Shown one piece after another: positions 45,754 to 54,860 of a DNA stretch of 64,000 bases. The notes under the pieces are model-generated. The model did no database searches. It had not been told where the DNA came from and saw only the letters and a list, made by a program, of their open reading frames with translations. Location of the stretch: contig NZ_JAHBYN010000001.1 of assembly GCF_019635935.1 (NCBI RefSeq), positions 186,001-250,000 on the forward strand, read 5' to 3'. Positions within the stretch are counted from its first letter, which is position 1; the number at the start of each line of letters is the position of its first letter. Source of the DNA: Parvibaculum sp. GTDB lineage: Bacteria > Pseudomonadota > Alphaproteobacteria > Parvibaculales > Parvibaculaceae. The translations under genes and the position numbers were made by a program.

Positions 45754-47133
45754 TCAGGCGGTTGCGAACAGGCGATGCCGGAAGCCGGCAAAGACAAAGG
45801 CGGTGATGCCGAGGCGCCGGCGGACAATGACGGCAAGCCAGGCCGTGGCGAAAATGATCGAAATGGCGGTCGACGCGGCGGCGCCTTCGAGACCGAAGCG
45901 CGGCACCAGCACAAGATTGAGCGCGACGTTCAGCACCGCGGCGCAGCTGTAGGCGATGGCGGTCGCATTCTGATTGCCGGTCATGTTGAGCAGATATTCG
46001 ATCGGGCCAGTGGCGGCGCGTGCGAGGAAACCCAGCATCAGCAACCACAACACCGGATAGCCGACGGCAAAGCCTTCGCCGAAAAGACCGAGTGCGAACT
46101 CGCCGATTGCCAGCAGGAACAATCCCGCCGCGAGCGTCGGCCAGAAAATCCACTGGATGACGCCATGCATGAAGTTCTGCAACTCGTCGCGTTTGCCGGC
46201 AGCATGGAGCTCGGCGAATTTCGGCACCGCGAGCGCCGACAATGCAAAGCAGATGAACGCCATCAGATTGGCAATGCGCGTTACGGCGAAGTAGACGCCG
46301 ATTTCGTCCGGGTCGACAAAATAGCCGAGCAGCACGATGTCGGTGTTAATCAGGACAAGAAACAGGCCTTCGACCAGAACCAGCGGCGCCGATACGACAA
46401 CCCAGTGCCGGACGTGAAAGACTGGCTTTGCCGGCGGCACCGTTCGCGCAACGCGGCGCATCAGCAAGACGCGCTGGCCGACCAGCGTCAGCACCGTGGC
46501 GGCAAGCGCCGCAAACATTACCTGCAACCCGGTCGGCGTGCCCGAGAACAGAAGAATGGCGCCGGCGAACGCGACGATGGCGAGCGGCCGCACGATATAG
46601 GACGGGATATAGGCGAGGTTGACCCAGCCGAAAGCCCGCGCCGCGCCCTCCTGCCAGTCCGTCAACGCGAAGGCCGGCACGCAGAGCAGCGCCACGGCCA
46701 GTGGCAGGATGTAATAGCTTTCGATGTGCCCGCGCGCCGCCCAGAGAATAGCGACGCCGACAAACGCCGTCGCAATGCCGAGCGCCAGGACAATATAGAA
46801 AGAGGCCGTCAGCATGCCGGCCATGCGGCGCCACTTCGCCTTGGCGCGGTATTCGGGAACGAAGCGGAGGATGGACGTGCCGAAACCCATCGGCACGACA
46901 ATCCCGAGCACGATCACCCAGACCCAGACATAGGCGAAAATTCCGTATTCGTAGGCGCCCATCCAGCGCGCCAACAGGACCTGGCTGAGCAGCGCAATGG
47001 CGGCGCCGGCAATCCGAATTCCCATCACGAACGCGGCCCCGCGCACGACGCCGGCCAGATGCCCGTCGTCGAGCCTCGCGGCAACAGCCTCGCCGATCCG
47101 CCGCAGCGGTTGCGGGAGTGCATTAACGTCCAT
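45754..47133 (-). CDS. Polysaccharide flippase (Wzx/MOP family)
   Basis: A 459-aa membrane protein with about twelve to fourteen hydrophobic segments. The N-terminal GAAFVMGIRIAGAAIALLSQVLLARWMGAYEYGIFAY (landmarks) is the classical start of the oligosaccharidyl-lipid flippase family, and YPVLWLLMLGFLARAATGPIEYLLNMTG lies in the second half. It would move lipid-linked repeat units across the inner membrane. ATG 47,133 is 11 bases after the previous stop; the upstream extension overlaps that gene and is unlikely. Confidence 0.87.
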   Translation of the reverse strand: MDVNALPQPLRRIGEAVAARLDDGHLAGVVRGAAFVMGIRIAGAAIALLSQVLLARWMGAYEYGIFAYVWVWVIVLGIVVPMGFGTSILRFVPEYRAKAKWRRMAGMLTASFYIVLALGIATAFVGVAILWAARGHIESYYILPLAVALLCVPAFALTDWQEGAARAFGWVNLAYIPSYIVRPLAIVAFAGAILLFSGTPTGLQVMFAALAATVLTLVGQRVLLMRRVARTVPPAKPVFHVRHWVVVSAPLVLVEGLFLVLINTDIVLLGYFVDPDEIGVYFAVTRIANLMAFICFALSALAVPKFAELHAAGKRDELQNFMHGVIQWIFWPTLAAGLFLLAIGEFALGLFGEGFAVGYPVLWLLMLGFLARAATGPIEYLLNMTGNQNATAIAYSCAAVLNVALNLVLVPRFGLEGAAASTAISIIFATAWLAVIVRRRLGITAFVFAGFRHRLFATA

Positions 47134-47144
47134 GTCGAAAGCCC

Positions 47145-48419
47145 TCAGGCGCCGGTCGCCCGCAGCGAACCGGCGGCGGCGCGTAACCGGGTAAACCAGT
47201 GCCAAAGTACCGGGCTATGCTTGATGAAACGTTTAACCTGGAAATAGGCGATTTCGGGTCCGAGACCGATCCAGCCCATCAGACTGTTGGGCTCCATATG
47301 GTCGTGAAGCGGAACCTCGACCTCGCACCACTGCTCCTTGTAGGCCTCGTCGCCGATCGTGAAATCGAACTCGCTATGGCCGGTCGCGGTGGCATGGGCC
47401 ATCAGCTCCATGAGCTGGATGACGCCCGGCCCGTATTTGGCCGTTTCGGCCGTCTCGTCGTAGCTCGCCAACACATAAGAGTAGCGACCACCGAAGCTGA
47501 CGCCCCAGTTCGCTGCCGCAGCCGCGCCGCCGACATCGAGATAGCAGATATGAATCATGTCGCCCGCATCGTCATTCGTCGCCAGATCGCGGTAGAAATC
47601 GCGATACCCCGGCTTGTCGAAGAGATTGGCGACACCCATGCGGGCAAAGGCCGCCGACTTCTGAGCCATCAGCGTATCAAGCGCGCGCAGACGTTCCTCA
47701 GCCGTCACCGGGGTGACAAGCGACACTTGTCCGAGTTCCTCGGTCTTGCGGCGCTTCTGCTTGTCGCGCTTCTTGCTCGCCGACGAACGCTTCTCGCCGT
47801 AGTAACTCTCCCAATCGGACTTCAGCACCGTCTTGTGTGCAAAACAGGGGTGATGGCGGTTGCCGTCCAGCGCCATGAACGGATTGGCCTGCGCGCCCAC
47901 GCGCTCCGGCATCCGGTCGAGCGAGACGATCTGGTGGGACGGCAGCAGATTGCGAATCTGGGCCCAAAGTGCCGGGAAGCCGGCAACGCCGATCCGGCGC
48001 GAAAAATCCTTCGACAGAAGCGGCGCCTGATAGTCGCAAAGATCGCCACCCAGCCAGACGAGACGGGGGCACAGCCAGTTCCGCTCGATCGCCAGCGGAA
48101 GGATGAACAGCGCGCCGCCGGCACTGTCCCATCCTACGACAATCGCGGGCCGAACGCCCTGCTTTGTCCCAATGTGACGCTGCCAGGCCGTGAGCCAGGC
48201 ATAGGTCTGAAACGCCGTGCAGTCACCCGCACGCTCCAGTTCCTGCCAAACGGCCTTCAGCGGCTCGAAGTCCTCATGGACCGAAAGCAGCACATCCGGG
48301 CCTGCGAGGGGGTTATCGTCCCAGGGGCCGGTCAAAATTTTCGCGGAATCATGCGGTTCGCCGTCCGGAAGGACAGGAACGGCACGCATATCGGCATTCG
48401 TCTTCGTCAGCGGCGTCAT
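47145..48419 (-). CDS. CelD/BcsL-type GNAT acyltransferase (second copy)
   Basis: A 424-aa soluble protein related in fold to the one at 44,450: DVLLSVHEDFEPLKAVWQELERAGDCTAFQTYAWLTAWQRH (landmarks) is the standard CelD start, SASKKRDKQKRRKTEELG a basic patch, and SEFDFTIGDEAYKEQWCEVEVPL the family's C-terminal core. First gene of the minus-strand operon (acyltransferase, flippase, acyltransferase, cupin), divergent from the deacetylase gene across 176 bases. Confidence 0.8.
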   Translation of the reverse strand: MTPLTKTNADMRAVPVLPDGEPHDSAKILTGPWDDNPLAGPDVLLSVHEDFEPLKAVWQELERAGDCTAFQTYAWLTAWQRHIGTKQGVRPAIVVGWDSAGGALFILPLAIERNWLCPRLVWLGGDLCDYQAPLLSKDFSRRIGVAGFPALWAQIRNLLPSHQIVSLDRMPERVGAQANPFMALDGNRHHPCFAHKTVLKSDWESYYGEKRSSASKKRDKQKRRKTEELGQVSLVTPVTAEERLRALDTLMAQKSAAFARMGVANLFDKPGYRDFYRDLATNDDAGDMIHICYLDVGGAAAAANWGVSFGGRYSYVLASYDETAETAKYGPGVIQLMELMAHATATGHSEFDFTIGDEAYKEQWCEVEVPLHDHMEPNSLMGWIGLGPEIAYFQVKRFIKHSPVLWHWFTRLRAAAGSLRATGA

Positions 48420-48595
48420 CGGGGGGCCTCGCCACGCTGGTTTGTCGTTTGTCGCTCAACGGGCGGCGTCATTTTTCTCGATTTCGGACGCTCTTTCCCG
48501 CTTGCCACTGCCGCTGCAAGGCCCGTGCAAGGTGGAATCGCATTAACCTTTCCACGCCAGAATGCAGCCCACCGGCCCCCTCACAGGTTTCAGGA

Positions 48596-49669
48596 ATGAC
48601 GACCCCGCTAACGAACCCCTATCGAAAACCGACCGCCATGGGCCGGGTGCTGCTTGCGCTCCATGCCAGCGGGGCGGTCCGGCTGGCGCCAGCATCGCTT
48701 GCCGGCGTCGGCGTCATCTTCATGTTGCATCGCGTTCGCGAGCCGGATGACACCGACTTCGCCCCCAACCGCCTTCTCGAAATCACGCCCGGTTTTCTGG
48801 AGGAAACGATCGGCCTCGTTCGCGAGCTCGGCTATGCCTGTCTCAGTCTCGACGAAGCGGTAACGCGACTGATCGAGGGCGACCTCTCGGAACGCTTCGC
48901 CGTTTTCACGCTCGACGACGGCTATCGCGACAACCTGACCGATGCCCTGCCCGTTTTCGAACGTCACAATGTTCCGTTCACGGTGTATCTGACGACCGGC
49001 CTGCCGGACGGAACGGCGGAAATATGGTGGGTCGCGCTTGAGCGCATCATCGCATCGTCCGTTGCGATCCGCGTGATGCTGCCGGACGGCGAGATCGCGA
49101 TGTTCACGCGCGACGGCATTGAGAAGCATGCAGCCTGGAACAAGATCTACTGGGCTTTGCGCGCCTTGCCCGAAGACGTTCTGCGCGCCGAAGTGCGGCG
49201 CCTCGCCGCCGAACAGGGGCTCGACATGCAAGCGCTGACACGCGAACTGGCGATGAGCTGGGACGAGGTGCGGGTGCTCGCCGGACACCCGCTGGCGAGC
49301 ATCGAGGCGCATACGGCCGAACATTTCGCGCAAGCCGGGCTTCCGGATATGCGCGCCCGCGCCGATATCGAACAGGGCATGACGCGCATCGAGACCGAAC
49401 TCGGCTATCGCCCGCGTCATTTCTCCTATCCCTATGGCGACCCGTCATCGGCCGGCGACGCCGACTTCGCGCGCGCCGAAGCGCTCGGCTTCCGCTCGGC
49501 CACAACGACGCGCAAGGGGCTTGTCAGACCCGAACACGCATGCCGGCCATGCCGCCTGCCGCGCCTCTCGCTCAACGGGGAATATCAGGACCGGCGCATG
49601 CTGGAAGCCTTGCTGAGCGGATTGCCCTTCGCCCTCGCCCGGCCGATCCGTTCATTGGGGATCGACTGA
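48596..49669 (+). CDS. Polysaccharide deacetylase (NodB homology)
   Basis: A 357-aa protein. The NodB motif 1 appears as FTLDDGYRDN (catalytic Asp and metal-binding Asp), motif 2 is altered to SIEAHTAEH where SxxxH..H is usual, and FSYPYGDPS matches motif 3. No clear signal peptide, so it may act in the cytoplasm on lipid-linked sugar, as in other exopolysaccharide loci. Its 3' end overlaps a convergent small gene by 18 bases. Confidence 0.85.
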   Translation: MTTPLTNPYRKPTAMGRVLLALHASGAVRLAPASLAGVGVIFMLHRVREPDDTDFAPNRLLEITPGFLEETIGLVRELGYACLSLDEAVTRLIEGDLSERFAVFTLDDGYRDNLTDALPVFERHNVPFTVYLTTGLPDGTAEIWWVALERIIASSVAIRVMLPDGEIAMFTRDGIEKHAAWNKIYWALRALPEDVLRAEVRRLAAEQGLDMQALTRELAMSWDEVRVLAGHPLASIEAHTAEHFAQAGLPDMRARADIEQGMTRIETELGYRPRHFSYPYGDPSSAGDADFARAEALGFRSATTTRKGLVRPEHACRPCRLPRLSLNGEYQDRRMLEALLSGLPFALARPIRSLGID

Positions 49670-49939
49670 CGACGGCAATTGACGCTGCCGCGCCGCGCGC
49701 CGTTCGGCCCGTTTGCGCAGCCGGCGACGGCCCCACCAGACCTCGAAGCGGCGCCGGAACCGGCGAACCGGGTGCAAATCGACCGACAGCACGACGACGC
49801 CGAGCGGCAACATCCAGAAGCCGAAGAACGGCAGGAAGCCCAACATTCCGAAGATGATCAGAAGTACACCGATCACAATCCGGACGATCGGCGTTCCGGG
49901 AACGTTGATTCTCCGCTTGCCCAGCCGCACGGCCGCCAT
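49652..49939 (-). CDS. Small PGPGW-like membrane protein
   Basis: A 95-aa protein with one long or two close membrane segments (IVRIVIGVLLIIFGMLGFLPFFGFWMLPLGVVVLSVDL, about 17-53) and a very basic tail (RRFRRRFEVWWGRRRLRKRAERRAARQRQ). It resembles small PGPGW-type transmembrane proteins. ATG 49,939 is the first Met with MAAVRLGKRRINVPGTP. Tail-to-tail overlap with the deacetylase. Function unknown. Confidence 0.62.
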   Translation of the reverse strand: MAAVRLGKRRINVPGTPIVRIVIGVLLIIFGMLGFLPFFGFWMLPLGVVVLSVDLHPVRRFRRRFEVWWGRRRLRKRAERRAARQRQLPSSVDPQ

Positions 49940-50111
49940 GACAGATCGCTCTCCGCGTGAGGTTTGAGTAGGCGCCCTCACGAGCGGCCCGCCGCCAAGG
50001 CAGATAAGGGGAAAAGGTGGCGGGAACAAGACATTTGGCTGGCATGGGGCAAATGTCTTTGCTATACGCAGCCTTCGTCGGCGGTCGCCATATGGCGCAT
50101 CGCCGGTCTGC

Positions 50112-50186
50112 TCCCCGGTAGCTCAGTGGTAGAGCAACCGGCTGTTAACCGGTTGGTCGCTGGTTCGAATCCGGCCCGGGGAGCCA
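50112..50186 (+). tRNA. tRNA-Asn (GTT)
   Basis: A 75-base cloverleaf: acceptor TCCCCGG pairs with CCGGGGA, D-arm GCTCAGTGGTAGAGC, anticodon stem-loop CCGG-CTGTTAA-CCGG giving GTT, T-loop GGTTCGAATCC, encoded CCA. Confidence 0.96.
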
Positions 50187-50400
50187 TTTTCGTCTTCACC
50201 CTCATTTTTGGCGTCACACGATTTAAGGCCGCGCGCGCTTCGCACGGCCGATTTTTCGTCCGCACCGCGGAAAACCTCCTTTCCGATTGAACCGCCCCGC
50301 CCTCCGCCCCGTAGCCATCAGGACCGGGAAGCGTTGGGCCTGCGCGGCTAATGGCCTATACTCTTTGCAACGGCTGATTGGAGGAGGAGGTCTCGCAGCG

Positions 50401-51687
50401 ATGCAGGACACGCCACTTGCCGCCGAGCGCGGCGCTCACGACAAGCCCGAGGAACCGGCTGTGCATCCGGCGCCGGTCGATGTCACGGCCGAAAATCTCG
50501 CCACGCTGGACGGCATTCCACGCCTCGTCCGCCTCGCCTTCCGGCTGTTGCTGCGCGTCAGGCACGGCTCGCTGACGGTCATCCTGCCAGACGGACGCAG
50601 CTTGCGTTTCAAGGGCACCGAACCCGGCAGCGACGCCACAATGATCATTCGCGACTTCGGCCTCGCCCGGCGCTTCTTTGCCAGCGGCGACCTCGGCGCG
50701 GCCGAAGCCTTTCTCGACGGCATGTGGGACAGCCCCAATGTGACGGCATTTCTGGAGTTCTTTCTCGGCAACGCCGACGCCTTGCAGGAAAAGCTGACGG
50801 GCAACCCGGTCTTCCGCTTCGTCGCGCGGCTGGGGCACATGCTGCGCCGCAACTCGAAAACCGGATCGAAGCGCAACATCGAATATCACTACGATCTCGG
50901 CAACGGCTTCTATCGCCGCTGGCTCGATCCGACCATGACCTATTCCTCGGCGCGCTTTGCGCACAAGGAACAGGATCTGTCGTCCGCCCAGATCAACAAG
51001 TATCGCTCGCTTGCCGAACGTATCGACCTCCGGCCCGAGCACCATTTGCTCGAAATCGGCAGCGGCTGGGGCGGCTTCGCCGAGTATGCGGCAAGCGAGA
51101 TCGGCTGCCGCGTGACGGGCATCACGATCAGCAAGGAACAGCTCGCCTTCGCCCGCGAGCGGATGGAGAAGAGGCAGCTCTCTCACAAGGTCGATATCCG
51201 CTACCAGGATTACCGGGATGTTGAGGAGAAGTTCGACCGTGTCGCCTCCATCGAGATGTTCGAAGCGGTGGGCGAGGAATACTGGCCGGCCTATTTCGAC
51301 AAGGTTCGCGATTGTCTGAAACCCGGCGGCAAGGCCGGTTTGCAGATCATCACCATCGCCGACCGCTCCTTCGCCGCGTATCGCAAGCGCGCCGACTTCA
51401 TCCAGCGCTACATCTTTCCCGGCGGCATGCTGCCCTCGCCGTCGATCCTGAAACAGCAGGTGCAGCGCGCCGGCCTGACTTGGGCCGGAAATCTGGAATT
51501 CGGCCTCGACTATGCCGAAACGCTGCGCCAGTGGCGCGAACGCTTCCGCGCCGCTTGGCCCGACATTCAGCGCCAGGGCTTCGACGAACGTTTCCGCCGC
51601 ATGTGGGAATACTATCTCGCCTACTGCGAAGCAGGCTTCCGCGCCGGCAATATCGACGTCACGCAGGTGACACTCGCGCGTCCTTGA
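50401..51687 (+). CDS. cfa: Cyclopropane-fatty-acyl-phospholipid synthase
   Basis: A 428-aa SAM-dependent enzyme that adds a methylene bridge to unsaturated acyl chains in membrane phospholipids. Landmarks are EYHYDLGNGFYRRWLDPTMTYSSA, the SAM site LEIGSGWGGFAEYAA, ITISKEQLAFAR, and RADFIQRYIFPGGMLPS near the end. GGAGGAGG lies 10 bases before ATG 50,401; an in-frame earlier Met at 50,287 adds residues without family character. Confidence 0.93.
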   Translation: MQDTPLAAERGAHDKPEEPAVHPAPVDVTAENLATLDGIPRLVRLAFRLLLRVRHGSLTVILPDGRSLRFKGTEPGSDATMIIRDFGLARRFFASGDLGAAEAFLDGMWDSPNVTAFLEFFLGNADALQEKLTGNPVFRFVARLGHMLRRNSKTGSKRNIEYHYDLGNGFYRRWLDPTMTYSSARFAHKEQDLSSAQINKYRSLAERIDLRPEHHLLEIGSGWGGFAEYAASEIGCRVTGITISKEQLAFARERMEKRQLSHKVDIRYQDYRDVEEKFDRVASIEMFEAVGEEYWPAYFDKVRDCLKPGGKAGLQIITIADRSFAAYRKRADFIQRYIFPGGMLPSPSILKQQVQRAGLTWAGNLEFGLDYAETLRQWRERFRAAWPDIQRQGFDERFRRMWEYYLAYCEAGFRAGNIDVTQVTLARP

Positions 51688-51732
51688 ACCGGACTGCTAG
51701 ACTGCGCTTTCCCGCCAGTCTGGAGTCCGTTC

Positions 51733-52347
51733 ATGGAAAATCGCCTGATTCCGACGCCGCGCAGCCTTGCCGACGTCGATCTCCGCTCGCGCGACATCAT
51801 CGGCCGCGGCTGGGGCAAGCTCGAACGCCTCGTCTTCCGCCACCGCCGCTTCGATGGCGGCTGGTCCGACGAGGTGACGCGCGACATGTACACCATCGGC
51901 GAGGTCGCGATGGTGCTGCCCTACGATCCCCGGCTCGATGCGGTGTTGCTGATCGAACAGTTCCGCGCCTGCGGGCTTGTCTGGGGCGAGGCGACTTGGC
52001 TTTTCGAGGCGGTTGCCGGCATTGTCGATGACGGCGAGACGCCGGCCGGGGTTGCTGCGCGCGAGGCACGGGAAGAGGCCGGCTGCGAGATCGGAACGCC
52101 GCATCCGATTTCGACCGTCTGGTCGTCGCCCGGCGGATACGGCGAACGCACCTATCTCTATGCCGCGCCGACCGACCTTGCCGGCGTCGGCGGCATTCAC
52201 GGGCTCGCACATGAGCATGAGGATATTCGCGCCGTCGTCGTGCCGCTCGCCGACGCCTATGCCGCCACCCAGGACGGACGCATCGTCGACGCAAAAACAA
52301 CCCTTATGATTCAATGGCTTATATTGAACAAGTCGCAAATGGCATGA
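51733..52347 (+). CDS. Nudix hydrolase (ADP-ribose pyrophosphatase-like)
   Basis: A 204-aa protein with the Nudix box AGIVDDGETPAGVAAREAREEAG (G-x5-E-x7-RE-x2-EE-x-G pattern, about residues 95-118), preceded by VLLIEQFR and followed by SPGGYGERTYLY, the layout of NudF/ADP-ribose pyrophosphatases. It probably hydrolyses ADP-ribose or related nucleotide sugars. It lies 45 bases after cfa. Confidence 0.86.
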   Translation: MENRLIPTPRSLADVDLRSRDIIGRGWGKLERLVFRHRRFDGGWSDEVTRDMYTIGEVAMVLPYDPRLDAVLLIEQFRACGLVWGEATWLFEAVAGIVDDGETPAGVAAREAREEAGCEIGTPHPISTVWSSPGGYGERTYLYAAPTDLAGVGGIHGLAHEHEDIRAVVVPLADAYAATQDGRIVDAKTTLMIQWLILNKSQMA

Positions 52348-52440
52348 ACCTGAAATCCACCCGTTTCGTCTTGAATGCAAGGGGCCTCGTCCGTATGTTC
52401 CAGTTCCCCCGCCACCGACAAAGCAAAGCGCCCGGATCTC

Positions 52441-53439
52441 ATGGATATTAAGAACGGACTGGTCGATTCGATCGGCAACACGCCCCTGCTGCGCCTGCGG
52501 CGCGCGTCGGAAGAAACCGGCTGCGAGATACTCGGCAAGGCGGAGTTCCTCAATCCCGGCCAGTCGGTCAAGGACCGCGCGGCGCTCTACATCATTCAGG
52601 ACGCCGTGAAACGCGGCACGCTGAAGCCCGGCGGCGTCATCGTCGAAGGCACGGCCGGCAATACCGGTATCGGCCTCGCCCTTGTCGGCAATGCACTCGG
52701 CTTTCGGAGCGTCATCGTCATTCCCGACACGCAGTCGCAGGAAAAGAAGGACATGCTGCGGCTTTGCGGCGCCGAGCTGATCGAAGTGCCGGCGGTTCCC
52801 TACAAGGACCCCAACAACTACGTGAAATATTCCGGCCGCCTCGCCGAGGAACTGGCGGCAAAGGAGCCGAACGGCGCAATCTGGGCGAACCAGTTCGACA
52901 ATGTGGCGAACCGCCTCGCCCACATTGAAACCACCGGCCCCGAAATCTGGAAGCAGACCGACGGCAAGGTCGATGGCTTCATTTGCGCCGTCGGCACCGG
53001 CGGCACGCTGGCCGGCGTCGGCATGGCGCTTAAGGAACGCAACCGGAATGTCCGGATCGGCATTGCCGACCCGATGGGCGCGGCGCTCTATCATTTCTAC
53101 AAGCATGGCGAGCTGAAGGCCGAGGGCACCTCGATCACCGAAGGCATCGGCCAGGGCCGCATCACGGCCAACCTTGTGGATGCACCCATCGACGACGCCT
53201 TTCAGGTTCCCGACGAAGAAGCCTTGCCCATCGTCTTCAATCTGCTGAAAGAGGAAGGGCTCTGCCTCGGTGGCTCGAGCGGCATCAACGTCGCCGGCGC
53301 CATCCGCCTCGCCCGGGAGATGGGACCCGGTCACACAATCGTCACGGTCCTTTGCGATTACGGAACGCGCTACCAGAGCAAGATGTTCAACCCGGCCTTC
53401 CTGAAAGAAAAGGGATTGCCCGCACCGGACTGGCTCTGA
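52441..53439 (+). CDS. cysK: Cysteine synthase (O-acetylserine sulfhydrylase)
   Basis: A 332-aa PLP enzyme making cysteine from O-acetylserine and sulfide. PLP lysine is Lys44 in GQSVKDRA; the phosphate loop is GTAGNTGIG, and GGSSGIN lies in the C-terminal half. The ATG at 52,441 starts MDIKNGLVDSIGNTPLLRL, the family norm; a Met at 52,375 is in frame. The eukaryote-like C-terminal extension (PAFLKEKGLPAPDWL) is often seen in alphaproteobacteria. Followed by sseA after 24 bases. Confidence 0.93.
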   Translation: MDIKNGLVDSIGNTPLLRLRRASEETGCEILGKAEFLNPGQSVKDRAALYIIQDAVKRGTLKPGGVIVEGTAGNTGIGLALVGNALGFRSVIVIPDTQSQEKKDMLRLCGAELIEVPAVPYKDPNNYVKYSGRLAEELAAKEPNGAIWANQFDNVANRLAHIETTGPEIWKQTDGKVDGFICAVGTGGTLAGVGMALKERNRNVRIGIADPMGAALYHFYKHGELKAEGTSITEGIGQGRITANLVDAPIDDAFQVPDEEALPIVFNLLKEEGLCLGGSSGINVAGAIRLAREMGPGHTIVTVLCDYGTRYQSKMFNPAFLKEKGLPAPDWL

Positions 53440-53463
53440 GCGTCAACCGCAAGGAGCCCAAGG

Positions 53464-54309
53464 ATGCCCGCCCCCGTCTCAACGCTGGTGACGACCGAAT
53501 GGCTGGCCGCGCATCTCGACGCGCCGGATGTGCGGGTTGTCGATGCTTCATGGTACCTGCCGCAAGCGCAGCGCGATCCGCGCGCCGAATATGAACGCGC
53601 GCATATCCCCGGCGCGGTCTTCTTCGACATCGACGAGATCTGCGACCTCGACAGCCCCTATCCCCACATGCTGCCGTCGCCGGAGAAATTCTCCTCGCGC
53701 GTCCGCGCCCTCGGCCTCGGCGACGGCGCCCGCATCGTCGTCTATGACGGTGCCGGGCTTTTCAGCGCCGCCCGCATCTGGTGGATGTTTCGCGTCATGG
53801 GCCACAACGATGTCGCGGTGCTGGATGGCGGCCTACGGAAGTGGAAAGACGAAGGCCGGCCGCTTGACGACATGAAACCCCGCCACAGCGCCCGCCACTT
53901 CACGGCGCGACGCAATTCCGGGTTGATCCGCGACCGGACGCAAATGATGGCCAATCTCGACACGCGCGCCGAACAGGTGCTCGACGCCCGCAGCGCCGGC
54001 CGCTTCAACGGCACCGAGCCCGAGCCGCGCTCCGGCCTGCGCGGCGGACACATTCCGGGCAGCCTCAACCTTCCGGCCTCGGAACTGATCGCCGCCGACG
54101 GCACACTCCGGAAACCCGACGAGCTCCGCGCCCTGTTCGAGCGTGCCGGCCTCGACCTTTCGACGCCCGTGGTGACGACATGCGGCTCTGGCGTCACCGC
54201 CTCCATCCTCGCGCTCGGCCTTGCCGTACTCGGCAAGCCGCAAGTCCCCGTCTATGATGGCTCATGGGCCGAATGGGGCGCCGTCATGGAGATGCCCGTC
54301 GAGGCCTGA
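53464..54309 (+). CDS. sseA: 3-mercaptopyruvate sulfurtransferase
   Basis: A 281-aa two-domain rhodanese. The catalytic Cys240 sits in CGSGVTA, the six-residue loop form (CGSGVT) of mercaptopyruvate sulfurtransferases rather than thiosulfate sulfurtransferases. The inactive N-terminal domain (about 8-140) and GRFNGTEPEPRSGLRGGHIPGSLNLP are clear. It transfers sulfur from 3-mercaptopyruvate to cyanide or thiols. Probably an operon with cysK. Confidence 0.92.
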   Translation: MPAPVSTLVTTEWLAAHLDAPDVRVVDASWYLPQAQRDPRAEYERAHIPGAVFFDIDEICDLDSPYPHMLPSPEKFSSRVRALGLGDGARIVVYDGAGLFSAARIWWMFRVMGHNDVAVLDGGLRKWKDEGRPLDDMKPRHSARHFTARRNSGLIRDRTQMMANLDTRAEQVLDARSAGRFNGTEPEPRSGLRGGHIPGSLNLPASELIAADGTLRKPDELRALFERAGLDLSTPVVTTCGSGVTASILALGLAVLGKPQVPVYDGSWAEWGAVMEMPVEA

Positions 54310-54332
54310 TCCGGGCAGCCGGGACGGAGCGC

Positions 54333-54851
54333 ATGGGGAAGAAACACAAGACGATCGTCACGCATCTCGAAATGCTGGCCGAACCGCGGCTACCGCCGGC
54401 GCCGCGCCCGCTCGGAAAATATGCGCTGATGCGCGCCGAAAAGCCGCCTGTCCATTTCTATCGCTACCTCTATCACGAGATCGGCAGCCACTATGTCTGG
54501 GTCAACCGCAAACGGCTCTCGGATGAAGCCCTCGCCAGCATCGTCCAGAACGACGAGGTCGAGATTTACATTCTCTATAGCGGCGGCGTTCCGGCGGGTT
54601 ATTTCGAACTCGATTTCCGCAATCCCGAACGCGCGGAACTTTCATTCCTCGGCGTGATGCCCGAGCATGTCGGAAAGGGCTTCGGGCGTTTCCTGCTCTG
54701 CGAAGCCATCGCGCTCGCCTGGGCGCGCGGCCCGAAGCGCCTGATCGTGCAAACCTGCACGCTGGACCATCCCCGCGCCCTCCCCCTCTACCAGCGGCAC
54801 GGCTTCACGCCCTACGCGCAGGAGGAGACCGAGCTGGAGGAGATCGACTGA
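54333..54851 (+). CDS. GNAT-family N-acetyltransferase
   Basis: A 172-aa protein with a single GNAT domain in its second half: SGGVPAGYFELDF, ELSFLGVMPEHVGKGFGRFLL (acetyl-CoA-binding V-x-P-x2-x-G-x-G-x-G loop), and DHPRALPLYQRHGFTPY. Substrate unknown. It lies 23 bases after sseA in the same direction and ends 9 bases from the convergent aapP. Confidence 0.83.
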   Translation: MGKKHKTIVTHLEMLAEPRLPPAPRPLGKYALMRAEKPPVHFYRYLYHEIGSHYVWVNRKRLSDEALASIVQNDEVEIYILYSGGVPAGYFELDFRNPERAELSFLGVMPEHVGKGFGRFLLCEAIALAWARGPKRLIVQTCTLDHPRALPLYQRHGFTPYAQEETELEEID

Positions 54852-54860
54852 CGCCAGCTC

